Shown here piece by piece: positions 48,866-56,353 of a stretch of 64,000 bases of DNA. The stretch is taken from positions 124,001 through 188,000 of the IMG/VR virus record IMGVR_UViG_3300035137_000026; one strand, 5' to 3'. Source of the stretch: a virus. The position numbers were made by a program, and so were the translations under genes. The notes under the pieces are model-generated. The model made no database searches and was not told the DNA's origin. It saw only the letters and a list, made by a program, of their open reading frames with translations. Within the stretch, counting starts at the first letter, position 1; every line of letters starts with the position of its first letter.

Positions 48866-49237
48866 TTAGTAGTACTCCCAGTAATCTAAGTTGTGTATAT
48901 GAATTTGATACTGTGTCTCAGCTAGGTGACCAAGACATTCTTCCAGATCATTCTGACAGTTGGGGTCGCACCATTTCTTAATCCCCTCGAGAGCGGCATC
49001 CTTCTCTTCTAGCTCCTCAACACACTCAGAGTCACCACAGTCGATGTATATAGGCACAGGCACTAGGATCCTCTTGCTCTTTACGCACTTGTAGTACTTA
49101 GTGCGCCACTTCTCAATCACCTGCACCTCAGCCTGCTTTGGCTCTTCGTGGGCTGTGACTATGAGGAGATAATTTATAAGTAGACCGACTGAGGCCAGGA
49201 TAAAAACTGCTATTACTAGTGCCTTATACTTATACAT
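48866..49237 (-). CDS. Single-span membrane protein with extracytoplasmic Cys-rich domain
   Basis: 123 residues, start at 49237 overlapping the upstream stop (TAATG) with AGAGGAG before it. One N-terminal membrane helix (LVIAVFILASVGLLINYLLI) is followed by a charged domain with several Cys (YKCVKSKR, IDCGDSECVEELEE, WCDPNCQNDLEECLG) and a helical end. It has the topology of an inner-membrane spanin (i-spanin), but it lacks a visible coupled lipoprotein partner nearby, so this remains a guess. Coupled to the proteasome-like gene. Confidence 0.5.
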   Translation of the reverse strand: MYKYKALVIAVFILASVGLLINYLLIVTAHEEPKQAEVQVIEKWRTKYYKCVKSKRILVPVPIYIDCGDSECVEELEEKDAALEGIKKWCDPNCQNDLEECLGHLAETQYQIHIHNLDYWEYY

Positions 49238-49782
49238 TATCTCCTCTTTATTGATTTGATGTAACACCGGCCACCACATGACGTGATGTGTTTAATAGCT
49301 GCCTTGACAGCGCTGTTAACAGCGGTTTTTCCGTCAATACCCTGTTTCTTGCATGCGAACAATGCGCCCAGGGCGATGTCCGTGCCTGAACCTGTTGCAA
49401 TATAGCCGCCATGGGGTATTTTGTGTATTTGGTAGTCTCCCTCAACGGTATAAATGCCTGTAGGAGAGATAAGTACAATATCTACTGGATGTTGATCTGT
49501 GGGCTTGTCATCATACTTACCCACCAGGTCATCCTGAGTGATTTTTGTCTTGATAGCATCTCTAAGCTTCCTAAGATCTCGCACGCTTAACAGTCTATCT
49601 GGCAAGTCAGTACATTCACGGATGATGTCTGCTACCCTGTATGACCTAGAGAAGCCTATGATGTAGTTGCCCCTAGTAATTAGCTTGCTGCCAGTCTCGT
49701 ACATGGTATCGCCGGCTGTACCCATACTGTCTGAAGCAATCCAGTATCTTTCTCCATCGTCGTATGCAGCAATAACTGTCAT
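49237..49782 (-). CDS. Proteasome beta/HslV-like Ntn hydrolase
   Basis: 181 residues, GAGG before ATG. The start MTVIAAYDDG would expose Thr as residue 1 after Met removal. Counting from that Thr, Asp17 falls in YWIASDSMG and Lys32 in TGSKLI, within one position of the Thr1-Asp17-Lys33 triad of HslV/proteasome beta. The G-x-T-x-G-x-T spacing (GTAGDT) and the late GSGTDIALGALFAC and AAIKHITS-CGG match the same fold. So a Thr-type self-activating protease or related Ntn hydrolase is likely. No HslU-like ATPase is in the window. The phage's own methionine aminopeptidase (58512-59351) could do the required N-terminal trimming. Confidence 0.68.
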   Translation of the reverse strand: MTVIAAYDDGERYWIASDSMGTAGDTMYETGSKLITRGNYIIGFSRSYRVADIIRECTDLPDRLLSVRDLRKLRDAIKTKITQDDLVGKYDDKPTDQHPVDIVLISPTGIYTVEGDYQIHKIPHGGYIATGSGTDIALGALFACKKQGIDGKTAVNSAVKAAIKHITSCGGRCYIKSIKRR

Positions 49783-49966
49783 CTAGAACCTCACGTCTAC
49801 AAATGCGGACCAATCATCGACTACTACCTCAAGATTGCTGTCGTTGAGAAGCTCGGTTCACTCGATACAGCGCTTTACATTGTCTTCTAGCTGTATCTGC
49901 ATGTCCTTGGGGATTATGGTGAGCGTCGTCGTACGAAACATTAATTGTTATCTTGAAATGTCTCAT
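49783..49966 (-). pseudogene. Disrupted small gene (frameshift plus in-frame TGA)
   Basis: The ATG at 49966 opens MRHFKITINVSYDD. A shift by one base gives coding-like text TLTIIPKDMQIQLEDNVKRC-IE, then a TGA, then in the same frame TELLNDSNLEVVVDDWSAF and a TAG at 49783. The pieces resemble a small phage protein of ~60 residues of the type x-x-LEDNV-x-x-C-x-x-x-x-LL-x-DS-x-LE. Read separately the frames give only 27- to 45-residue products. It is either decayed or carries sequence errors. Confidence 0.4.
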
Positions 49967-49971
49967 TGCTA

Positions 49972-50178
49972 CTATCCACTATCATCAAAGTTGCGTACTG
50001 TATTGCTATGGCCACACTTTACGCACTTGCAGTAGCTGTCATTATCCCACTCTAGCTCTGTGGTACTCTCAGAGCCTTTATCCCACATAGTAGTGTAGGC
50101 AAAGACACTGAGCACGAATGGTTCGTAACTACCACACTCTGGGCATTTCATGCCTTCTAGACAGTTAACGTTGGCCAT
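49972..50178 (-). CDS. Small zinc-ribbon protein (68 aa)
   Basis: GGGAGAGC before ATG. CPECGSYEPF near residue 12 and CKCVKCGHSN near residue 50 form a four-Cys zinc ribbon with a long insert (SVFAYTTMWDKGSES). Function unknown; one of at least eight such small ribbons in this block. Confidence 0.6.
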   Translation of the reverse strand: MANVNCLEGMKCPECGSYEPFVLSVFAYTTMWDKGSESTTELEWDNDSYCKCVKCGHSNTVRNFDDSG

Positions 50179-50716
50179 TGTGCTCTCCCTTGATCACAAA
50201 ATCTCTCTGAATCCGAGCATCACCAGACAGGGCGTAACCCATAAGTTCCAGAATCTTGCGTAACTCAGTGAGTGTATCACAAGTCTTCACCCAAAAAGTG
50301 TGGATAACTTTCTGATTTGCAATTGCACTATCCAGCTCTTTTACAGCGAGGGTGGCTGCAATTTTACAGCTCTCGGCAGCTAGTGGCTTGCCAGTTTTCT
50401 GCTGTGTTTCGGCTCGCAAGTCGTTGTATGTAGTGTTGTATTTGTCGCTCTTGGACTGCTCCATGATAGCTAGCTGTACCTGCTGTGAGTCCCTAAAGTA
50501 GGCTGCCCTCTGGTACTTTGTCCAAACTTCTTGACCAAGGTTGACAATTGCCTGGAAGGTCACATCCTCTGGAATCTCCACGAGAAAATGCTTCTTCCAC
50601 TCGAGCATTGTTTTTCCTTCGACAAGAAAGTTTTCGTCGAGGTGTTCCTTGACTGCTGAGCAAAACTTCTGGGTCTCACGCAACCTCTTTGCTATTCGTT
50701 CTTTACTCTCGCTCAT
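50165..50716 (-). CDS. Hypothetical helical protein
   Basis: 183 residues, GAGG before the ATG. All-helical, with Lys/Glu-rich segments (FCSAVKEHLDENFLVEGK, IPEDVTFQAIVNLGQEVWTK, KPLAAESCKIAATLAVKELD). No family recognised. Overlaps the following small zinc-ribbon gene by 14 bases and the preceding gene by 14. The size and neighbours suggest an accessory replication or recombination factor, but that is only context. Confidence 0.55.
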   Translation of the reverse strand: MSESKERIAKRLRETQKFCSAVKEHLDENFLVEGKTMLEWKKHFLVEIPEDVTFQAIVNLGQEVWTKYQRAAYFRDSQQVQLAIMEQSKSDKYNTTYNDLRAETQQKTGKPLAAESCKIAATLAVKELDSAIANQKVIHTFWVKTCDTLTELRKILELMGYALSGDARIQRDFVIKGEHNGQR

Positions 50717-51221
50717 CTTCTACCTCTACCCTTATGTCACCCTTCTTGATGATGACTGTGCCTCCACCAAGAAGACTTTTAATCCTTAATAGGTTCTCTG
50801 CTTCTGACTCGGTGAGCTGGATGTCACCTACGCCTATGCCAACAGACACGCCCACCTTGGTCTCTACAGTGAACTCTACTTGCTCTTCCTCTATCTCATC
50901 TTGGTGTGCCAGTGCCGCCGCAATAACGTCAAGATCCTCTACAACCCCCATTCTGATGGCCTTGTTCTGCTCCTTGGGCTCTAGCTGTTTAAGGTCTGGC
51001 AGGGTCCACAGTAGAGTGGTCTCTCTAGGTACCCATGTCTTAGCCATCTTGCCAAAAGTAATGGTTGGAATGTCTTCGTTGCTGTGGGGCTTGAAAGACG
51101 ACATGTCCTGGATATGGAACTCTATCTTTAGGTCAGCCTTCTGTTGTATTACTGACGTAATACGATCTACTAGCCCAAGCTGTTCCTTGCTAGCCTTCCA
51201 GACAAATACGTTTACTTTCAT
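50703..51221 (-). CDS. Hypothetical alpha/beta protein
   Basis: 172 residues, AGGAG before ATG. The N-terminal half has a Rossmann-like strand-helix-strand order (KVNVFVWKASKEQLGLVDRI, KIEFHIQDM, PTITFGKMAKTW), followed by an acidic helix (VIAAALAHQDEIEEEQ) and a Gly-rich beta hairpin (GVSVGIGVGDIQL, GGGTVIIKKGDI). No family recognised. Confidence 0.55.
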   Translation of the reverse strand: MKVNVFVWKASKEQLGLVDRITSVIQQKADLKIEFHIQDMSSFKPHSNEDIPTITFGKMAKTWVPRETTLLWTLPDLKQLEPKEQNKAIRMGVVEDLDVIAAALAHQDEIEEEQVEFTVETKVGVSVGIGVGDIQLTESEAENLLRIKSLLGGGTVIIKKGDIRVEVEDERE

Positions 51222-51230
51222 GGCGTGCTC

Positions 51231-51632
51231 CTACCATAACACAGAGTACTTAATCACGGTTACATCTCCCACCTTAGAATTTCCAGGCCAATCCCTAAGA
51301 AACTTGATAAACCGAATGGGTCCAAGCGCTATGAACATCGACGGTGTGGGTACTAGCACAAGCTGTGGAATGATTTGGTCCGGCTGCGGGATTCCATACT
51401 CCATTAGTTTGTTCTCGCCACAGATTCTGCGTATGTATTCGCATGTCTTGTCGCTTACGGCGCATACGCCACGGTGGGTGTCTGTCATGTAGAGTAGGTT
51501 CTTGTGGTCATGGCTGTAAATAAAGCAAATATCTCCAAGGATGTTGTATTTATCTCTAATATAGGCTTTGTATAAGTCTCTGTACAGATTGAGGATTTTG
51601 AGTCGGGCGGCTTTAGATATGGTAGAAAGCAT
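51231..51632 (-). CDS. Hypothetical protein
   Basis: 133 residues, GGAGAA before ATG. Helical N-terminus (KAARLKILNLYRDLYKAY), then strands and Cys-containing segment (GVCAVSDKTCEYIRRICG), and a hydrophobic beta-rich end (LVLVPTPSMFIALGPI). No family recognised. Confidence 0.5.
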   Translation of the reverse strand: MLSTISKAARLKILNLYRDLYKAYIRDKYNILGDICFIYSHDHKNLLYMTDTHRGVCAVSDKTCEYIRRICGENKLMEYGIPQPDQIIPQLVLVPTPSMFIALGPIRFIKFLRDWPGNSKVGDVTVIKYSVLW

Positions 51633-51635
51633 GTG

Positions 51636-51863
51636 TTATTCTCCAGGCTTAAAGAGACTAATGACACCATTAGCCTCTTCGTGGTAGTTATCTGTCCAGC
51701 CACGGAAGTTACAGTTCATACATTTCATGTAGGAGGACTTCTCCTCCTCCATCTTTTCACCAGGTGTGACGTCGATAGTACCGACAGACTCTACAACGAA
51801 TGTATGTGTCGTAACTATGCATATATACAAGGGCTGTTTACATCGTGGGCATTGAACAGGCAT
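51636..51863 (-). CDS. Small zinc-ribbon protein (75 aa)
   Basis: Start at 51863 with GGGAGTAATT in front. CPRCKQPLY at residue 5 and MKCMNCNFRGW near 47 provide the four Cys of a zinc ribbon; between them is a beta hairpin (TTHTFVVESVGTIDV). It ends three bases before the next gene. The 5' leader contains a motif also found upstream of 53329 (see findings). Confidence 0.6.
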   Translation of the reverse strand: MPVQCPRCKQPLYICIVTTHTFVVESVGTIDVTPGEKMEEEKSSYMKCMNCNFRGWTDNYHEEANGVISLFKPGE

Positions 51864-51931
51864 AATTACTCCCAGCAACGCACCAAACTACATGATGCGA
51901 CACTCTATTCTACTCTACTGGGAGGATTTGT

Positions 51932-52261
51932 CTACTGGTTTTTGATGTGCCAAGTGATGGTTTCCATAGGAGTTCCATCTCTGTATCCAGTATTATATAT
52001 TTTAGTATCACTGTAGTTATGGACTACTGACTCTATTGTCTCGAGTGTCTCGGTATCAGTGTCATCATAGCTACGATAACTGAAGGATACAGTGAAGAAG
52101 AAGTCGTTGTCTGCTTCGGCTTGGACGACATATAGCTTGTCTAGATCCAGAGCTAGCCACTGTTCTACTAGTGAGGATGGGCGGGCACCATTAATGCTGG
52201 TGGTTGGTAGGCGGGGACACCACGAGCAATACGCTGATGGTATATGGTCTACACCGAACAA
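51932..52261 (-). CDS. Hypothetical protein (start uncertain)
   Basis: Up to 109 residues from a TTG at 52261; the frame is open upstream to about 52372 with no ATG or GTG. The coding-like part is SLVEQWLALDLDKLYVVQAE, FFFTVSFSYRSYDD and the acidic TETLETIESVVHNY. Either it starts at TTG or the true start was lost. No family recognised. Confidence 0.4.
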   Translation of the reverse strand: MFGVDHIPSAYCSWCPRLPTTSINGARPSSLVEQWLALDLDKLYVVQAEADNDFFFTVSFSYRSYDDTDTETLETIESVVHNYSDTKIYNTGYRDGTPMETITWHIKNQ

Positions 52262-52281
52262 CCTAGGCGGAATGCTAGTTC

Positions 52282-52365
52282 TCAGTCTGGCAATGCTCCA
52301 AGCGGCTGGCCTTCCCAGAACCTTTTGCGCTGTGCGTGTGATAGGCCTTTGTTGAATTGTGACAT
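52282..52365 (-). CDS. Very short gene (27 aa)
   Basis: ATG at 52365 with AGAAGAA before it, stop TGA at 52282-52284. The 27-residue product begins MSQFNKGLSHAQRKRFWEG and ends with PLGALPD. A frameshift into the following open frame could make it the N-terminus of the hypothetical gene at 51932-52261. Possibly real, possibly broken. Confidence 0.3.
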   Translation of the reverse strand: MSQFNKGLSHAQRKRFWEGQPLGALPD

Positions 52366-52366
52366 G

Positions 52367-53329
52367 CTATTCTTCTTTTGGGAGGGGTCTAAGAACTGAC
52401 ATGAGATGCTCGTAGGAGGTTTGGAATCCGGCTGCTCCAGCATGGCCACCACCGGAGTTACATGGTCCTTTAGCTCCTAGCCTCTTGGCTAGCTCGCCGC
52501 AGTTGACGCCTTCCTTGATGGAGTAGAGGCTCACCACCCAGTATTCTGCTTTGTACAGTCTGAAAGCACAAACCATGTCGTATTCGGTCATATCGATGGC
52601 AACCTCGAACTGTCTCGAGCCACTCTGAGGGGTGTTGAGAGCAAATACCTTGTTGCCACAAAGGTCAGCCTTGAAGCCATTTTCCAAGGTCAAACTACGT
52701 AGCTGCTTATCGTTATAATCCTGGAGCACTTTGCCTTGCTGGATCATATTCTGGATAGCCTTAGCACCATCATCAGGTGCATTATTACCCATTGATAGCT
52801 GCTGCCGCCACCATTCCATGTTCTTGGCTGGTCGGGTCTCCATGTTCCTGAAATACATCTGTAGTGGAATCTGCTCGTCCTTCCAATCAAAGTGGGGGTA
52901 GTCCTTATTCCACACGTCATACTGGCTGATACGCTTGACGATTTCTGGCACAGGGCTCACAAAGAAGTGTTCCCAGCATAGCTCACAGGCTGCCCTAGGG
53001 CCTTCTAGGACCTTACCTTCCCAAGGTACCTTCCCGTTCTTGTAATTCTCCTGTATCCAGTTGTAGCTGGTGACATGGTGGTCGATCCAAACTAGGTCTG
53101 CCTTTTTAGTAAGCTCTGCCATTCTATCGTATGGCTGTAGAGAGAAGTCAACCACGTAGATCTTGTCATTCTCATAGTCTACCTGCGTGTCGTCGAATGG
53201 CTGTCCATAGTTGATGCGATAGAAGACGATGTCTTCTGACCTGACGCCTGTTGCCTCAAGGCCGAATGCTGTGATAGCACCCGAAGCATGCCCGTCCATG
53301 TCGTTGTGATGATAAATATGATGTTTCAT
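52367..53329 (-). CDS. DHH-family phosphoesterase
   Basis: 320 residues. Motif I HHNDMDGHASG, motif II VVDFSLQP, DHH motif LVWIDHHVTS, and the DHHA1-type end GPCNSGGGHAGAAGF place it in the RecJ/nano-RNase/PDE superfamily. Enzymes of this type degrade single-stranded DNA or short oligonucleotides (nanoRNase, pAp or c-di-nucleotides). At 320 residues and with only the DHH and DHHA1 parts, it is closer to the NrnA-type than to full RecJ. A role in recycling short nucleotides or in signalling breakdown is plausible. Confidence 0.85.
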   Translation of the reverse strand: MKHHIYHHNDMDGHASGAITAFGLEATGVRSEDIVFYRINYGQPFDDTQVDYENDKIYVVDFSLQPYDRMAELTKKADLVWIDHHVTSYNWIQENYKNGKVPWEGKVLEGPRAACELCWEHFFVSPVPEIVKRISQYDVWNKDYPHFDWKDEQIPLQMYFRNMETRPAKNMEWWRQQLSMGNNAPDDGAKAIQNMIQQGKVLQDYNDKQLRSLTLENGFKADLCGNKVFALNTPQSGSRQFEVAIDMTEYDMVCAFRLYKAEYWVVSLYSIKEGVNCGELAKRLGAKGPCNSGGGHAGAAGFQTSYEHLMSVLRPLPKEE

Positions 53330-53372
53330 TGCTCTAGCATCGCTCCAAACTACAGTTCTTGATGTCCTGAGA

Positions 53373-53984
53373 TTATTTGTCTAGAAGCTCATCGAGCTTC
53401 GCCTCGAGGCGCTCAACTTTGGCGTGGAGATCATCGTCTCTTGCCCAGCCATCCCACATTATGAGCAGTGGGAGAGCAGTCTGGAGCAGAGTAGCGATAG
53501 CTAGTGACTCATCGTGAGAGACTGTTACTGTTGCAGTCTTAGTCGTGTCGCCCTTCTTCTGATATACTGACCAGAAGAAGTTATCTCTGTCTGCAGGCTT
53601 GTCGATTGTTAGGTTGATTGTCTCTTGGCCTCTGTTTGCTGTGCCGGCACCCTTGTCGTGATAGATCTTGAGCTTGCCGTTATTCTTCTCAAACATCTTG
53701 TGGCCTGGAGCCCTGATGTACATGAGGATCTTGGGGATGTCTACCATACCCAGAGCCATGATCACCTTACTGTTCTCCCAGTCGTACTGGTTCTTGCCTA
53801 CAGCTGGGGCCATCTCTAAGAAGAGGCAGCCATCGTCCTTCTCACGACGGTCATCTGTGTAAGCTTTCTTCAGGTTTAGGCGCAATGCGCCAAACTTGCC
53901 TGTCACACCCTTGAAGAGTGCGAACTGGAGGGGGGCCTTAAGTCTTCTCTGTCTGTCCTGGAATGTTTCGTTCTGTTCTGTCAT
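53373..53984 (-). CDS. Possible single-stranded DNA-binding-like protein, function unassigned
   Basis: 203 residues, AAGGAAG before ATG. A beta-rich core (PLQFALFKGVTGKFGALRL, GCLFLEMAPAVG, SKVIMALGMVDIPKILMYI, ETINLTIDKPADRDNFFW, KTATVTVSHDESLAI) is followed by a helical C-terminus that ends with an acidic coiled coil (AKVERLEAKLDELL). Such PC4/PurA-like beta sheets are typical of ssDNA-binding proteins, but I cannot claim the family. The SpoVG-like protein at 58088 is the stronger SSB candidate. Confidence 0.45.
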   Translation of the reverse strand: MTEQNETFQDRQRRLKAPLQFALFKGVTGKFGALRLNLKKAYTDDRREKDDGCLFLEMAPAVGKNQYDWENSKVIMALGMVDIPKILMYIRAPGHKMFEKNNGKLKIYHDKGAGTANRGQETINLTIDKPADRDNFFWSVYQKKGDTTKTATVTVSHDESLAIATLLQTALPLLIMWDGWARDDDLHAKVERLEAKLDELLDK

Positions 53985-54252
53985 CTGTTTCTTCCTTTTT
54001 GTTCTTTACCCATGTTTCTTTCATGTGTAAGCCTTGAGCCATCAAAGCGTTTCCTAATGTAGGCTGTGTGGCAAACCTTGTCAAGATTTTTTCGGAGGAT
54101 AAACCACGACAACCTTCTAATGACTCACCAACACTAAACAATAAAGTTGCGAGGATGCTAATAAGTTCGTTTGGCGTTAGCTTCTCATTGTTAATTACTT
54201 CTACTATGTTTTCTGTGATTTTCAGAGTCTTTTCTTTGTTGTTCTCTTGCAT
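53938..54252 (-). CDS. Hypothetical helical protein
   Basis: 104 residues. Mostly helices (TENIVEVINNEKLTPNELIS, ATLLFSVGESLEGC) and a hydrophilic C-terminus rich in Lys/Glu/Thr. Overlaps both neighbours in different frames (62 bases upstream, 47 downstream). No family recognised. Confidence 0.5.
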   Translation of the reverse strand: MQENNKEKTLKITENIVEVINNEKLTPNELISILATLLFSVGESLEGCRGLSSEKILTRFATQPTLGNALMAQGLHMKETWVKNKKEETDDRTERNIPGQTEKT

Positions 54253-54484
54253 GTTCTTTCTTGCACCACTCGTGTAGGAATGCTTCGAATTCGTCTATGG
54301 GGCCTTCCCTGAGACGGTTGTATGGAATGATTTTCTTACAGCCTCGAGGGCATTCCCACTCAAGGACTGTTTCTCGTGATTCTCCATATCTGGCTGCAAC
54401 CAAGATGAACTCGGCCTTACACTTGGAGCACCTTGGCAGTTTTCTCAGTCTGTATGTTGACTGAGCATGTGCACTTCTAGACAT
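54191..54484 (-). CDS. Zinc-ribbon protein (97 aa)
   Basis: Starts MSRSAHAQSTYRLRKLPRC. CSKCKAEFI (~19) and CPRGCKKII (~45) give the four zinc-binding Cys, then a helical, basic C-terminus (EWCKKEHAREQQRKDSENHR). Function unknown. Overlaps the next gene by 62 bases. Confidence 0.55.
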   Translation of the reverse strand: MSRSAHAQSTYRLRKLPRCSKCKAEFILVAARYGESRETVLEWECPRGCKKIIPYNRLREGPIDEFEAFLHEWCKKEHAREQQRKDSENHRKHSRSN

Positions 54485-54488
54485 TGTA

Positions 54489-54704
54489 TTATCCGTTCGC
54501 TGTGTCGATGATCTTCCTGACCATCTCTAAGTTATTCTTGATAGCGATTAGCCGGTTCTCTAGGTTGGTGATGCCATCGTCGAATATCAGCTTTCTTACA
54601 GCTTCTAGCTCGTCTTGTGTGCGTAGCTCGCCTGCATTATTGTAGATCTTTACTATAAGTGATTCTAGGGTATTCATCCTTTCATCAAATGCTAGTTCCG
54701 ACAT
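54489..54704 (-). CDS. Small helical protein (71 aa)
   Basis: GGAGAACG before ATG; overlaps the end of the sugar-kinase gene by 16 bases. Two amphipathic helices (NTLESLIVKIYNNAGEL, NLENRLIAIKNNLEMVRKI) likely form a coiled coil. No family recognised. Confidence 0.5.
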   Translation of the reverse strand: MSELAFDERMNTLESLIVKIYNNAGELRTQDELEAVRKLIFDDGITNLENRLIAIKNNLEMVRKIIDTANG

Positions 54705-55657
54705 GTTAATCGTTCTCCAATGGGTTCATAGGCAAATTGAGTTGCTGCCTCGACTGCGATTCTAATCGCTTTATGAAGGCCTACTTTCTTTATACCCCAT
54801 TGGTAGCAGAATGTCACGTCGAAAACGTCTCCACATCCCGTAACGTCTGGTGATCCCTTGCATTTGCTTGGGTCTGGTGTGTAAGCAATGTGCTCTCGAT
54901 GGCTGGAATGTCTACCATCCCACATTTCAGCACCATTTGCACCTTTGGTTCTGAGGATGAAGTCTGTGCCAACTTCTGTGGCTAGCTCCACGGGTAATTT
55001 GCAGTTATATTTCCTGCAGGCTGCCTGATACTCTTGTGAGTTGAGCTTTAGGATAGTGGTGCCGAGGAACTTCCTTAAGTTAGCACGTCGGCTGTCTGTA
55101 TATACTGGGATGTTGGCATTGTGAGCCATAGCAATGAGACGTTGAGAGCGGTTCTTGTCAAAGAGCCCTTTCCTATAGTCTAGTAGTGTTACTATGGATA
55201 TATGTTCAGTTTCAATGGTATGTTGAATCCAATCAAACCATATTTGTTCCTCGTCGGAATCTTGGAACGGTTTAATGGTTGTCCTGTCGCTGTCTACTCG
55301 GAGTAGGTGGTAATATCGCTCGTTGTCAATGTATCGTATCTTAATAGCATTAGTGTTTTCTGAACGTACTGTGGGTGATATGACTGGTATACTGTACAGT
55401 CCTGACATCCAGTTTGATGTCTCGACGGATGTGTAAGTAGCGAAGATTAGAGGAATTTGGGCAGTTGCGGCATAGGCTGCTGCTAACCCGGCTCCTCCTG
55501 GGGTATCGGCTGGTCTTCCTGTAAGCATCGCTACCGGAATGGGAGCCTCGGGTGATAGCTTTGATACATTAACGTAGAATGTTCTATCGATTAGTAGATC
55601 ACCAATCAATAAAACCTTTGCCCTTGGGTCCACTGGGGTAGATTCTGTAGCTGTCAT
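54692..55657 (-). CDS. PfkB-family sugar kinase, heptose-7-phosphate kinase-like (RfaE/HldE N-domain type)
   Basis: 321 residues from the ATG at 55657. Start region LLIGDLLIDRTFYVNV and SPEAPIPVAML followed by PGGAGLAAAYAA are characteristic of the ADP-heptose-synthesis kinase RfaE/HldE; the anion-hole motif DVTGCGDVFDVTF with catalytic Asp is present near the end. These enzymes phosphorylate D-glycero-D-manno-heptose 7-phosphate at C1. The kinase is separate here, while the nucleotidyltransferase half is a different gene (56851-57285), as in organisms with HldA and HldC. The three GT9 heptosyltransferase domains at 12.3-15.2 kb fit the same pathway. The overlapping upstream gene is a cupin. 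Confidence 0.78.
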   Translation of the reverse strand: MTATESTPVDPRAKVLLIGDLLIDRTFYVNVSKLSPEAPIPVAMLTGRPADTPGGAGLAAAYAATAQIPLIFATYTSVETSNWMSGLYSIPVISPTVRSENTNAIKIRYIDNERYYHLLRVDSDRTTIKPFQDSDEEQIWFDWIQHTIETEHISIVTLLDYRKGLFDKNRSQRLIAMAHNANIPVYTDSRRANLRKFLGTTILKLNSQEYQAACRKYNCKLPVELATEVGTDFILRTKGANGAEMWDGRHSSHREHIAYTPDPSKCKGSPDVTGCGDVFDVTFCYQWGIKKVGLHKAIRIAVEAATQFAYEPIGERLTCRN

Positions 55658-56024
55658 TCGGGTAGTCCGTTGTCGACGCCTCAACAAACACTGTATTTCC
55701 TTCTTGGCCGTCTGGGCAATAGAAGGTATGGGGCGTATTCTGTTTAATAGTAATGGAAGAATATGGCTTAGTCAAGCGCATGGTATTTCGTTGGCCATTT
55801 TGGTTGACAAGCTCTACTGTTAGGTGACCTTCTGTGAGGATAAATGTCTCTACCTTATTGGCATGCCAGTGTAGGCTAACCTGTTGACCAGGGAATAGTG
55901 TCATGATTTTACAGGCATGGGGTTCTCGACAGATGATTCGTTCGGTTCCCCATACTTTCTCGTCGGTTGTTATTCTATGCGGGTCGTTCTGCCAAAAATG
56001 ATTGGCCTCTGACTCTAGTTGCAT
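55599..56024 (-). CDS. Cupin, mannose-6-phosphate isomerase type II-like
   Basis: 141 residues, GGAGCC before ATG. Cupin motifs: LHWHANKVETFILTEGHL with metal-binding His and Glu, then TPHTFYC for the last His. The N-terminus (VWGTERIICREPHACKI) resembles the C-terminal isomerase domain of GMP/phosphomannose isomerases and D-lyxose-type isomerases. Located between sugar-kinase and nucleotidyltransferase genes, so it most likely isomerises a sugar phosphate for the heptose-like pathway. Overlaps the kinase start by 59 bases. Confidence 0.68.
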   Translation of the reverse strand: MQLESEANHFWQNDPHRITTDEKVWGTERIICREPHACKIMTLFPGQQVSLHWHANKVETFILTEGHLTVELVNQNGQRNTMRLTKPYSSITIKQNTPHTFYCPDGQEGNTVFVEASTTDYPNDSYRIYPSGPKGKGFIDW

Positions 56025-56034
56025 CTCTTGGCTC

Positions 56035-56271
56035 CTATTCTGGGATCCGTCTTAGTAGCTCTGGATAGAATTTGATGTATGGTGAGCCCTTAATAATTTC
56101 CTTGGAGGCTTGCTTAAAGAGTTCGTCCAGCAGGTCGTCTTTTACCTGCTTAAAGATGTCATCACTATAATAGATCTTCTTCAAGATCGCCAGACATCTT
56201 TTGGTCTCACCAGTTACGTGCTCGTTTAAGAACTTCTTCTCAGCTAATGTTAGTTTCTTCTGTTTTGTCAT
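56035..56271 (-). CDS. Hypothetical Lys-rich helical protein (78 aa)
   Basis: Start at 56271 with AAGGAC upstream; an earlier in-frame ATG would lie further inside the broken thioesterase. Helical and basic (KKLTLAEKKFLNEHVTGETK, YYSDDIFKQVKDDLLDELF). No family recognised. Its 5' end overlaps the part of the thioesterase frame beyond the amber stop. Confidence 0.5.
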   Translation of the reverse strand: MTKQKKLTLAEKKFLNEHVTGETKRCLAILKKIYYSDDIFKQVKDDLLDELFKQASKEIIKGSPYIKFYPELLRRIPE

Positions 56272-56353
56272 TGTCCTTGCTAAAGTTGTGTGGGACCGCC
56301 TTCCCATCCTTGTCTACGGTTATGAATACTAGCTCTGCGGAGACTACGTCTCT
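56240..56353 (-). pseudogene. Thioesterase frame continuing past an amber stop
   Basis: After the TAG at 56354-56356 the same frame continues RDVVSAELVFITVDKDGKAV to a TGA at 56240, exactly the beta strand expected at the C-terminal end of YciA-type hotdog thioesterases. With it the protein would be about 135 residues, the usual size. So either the gene is truncated or the TAG is read through. Confidence 0.55.
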
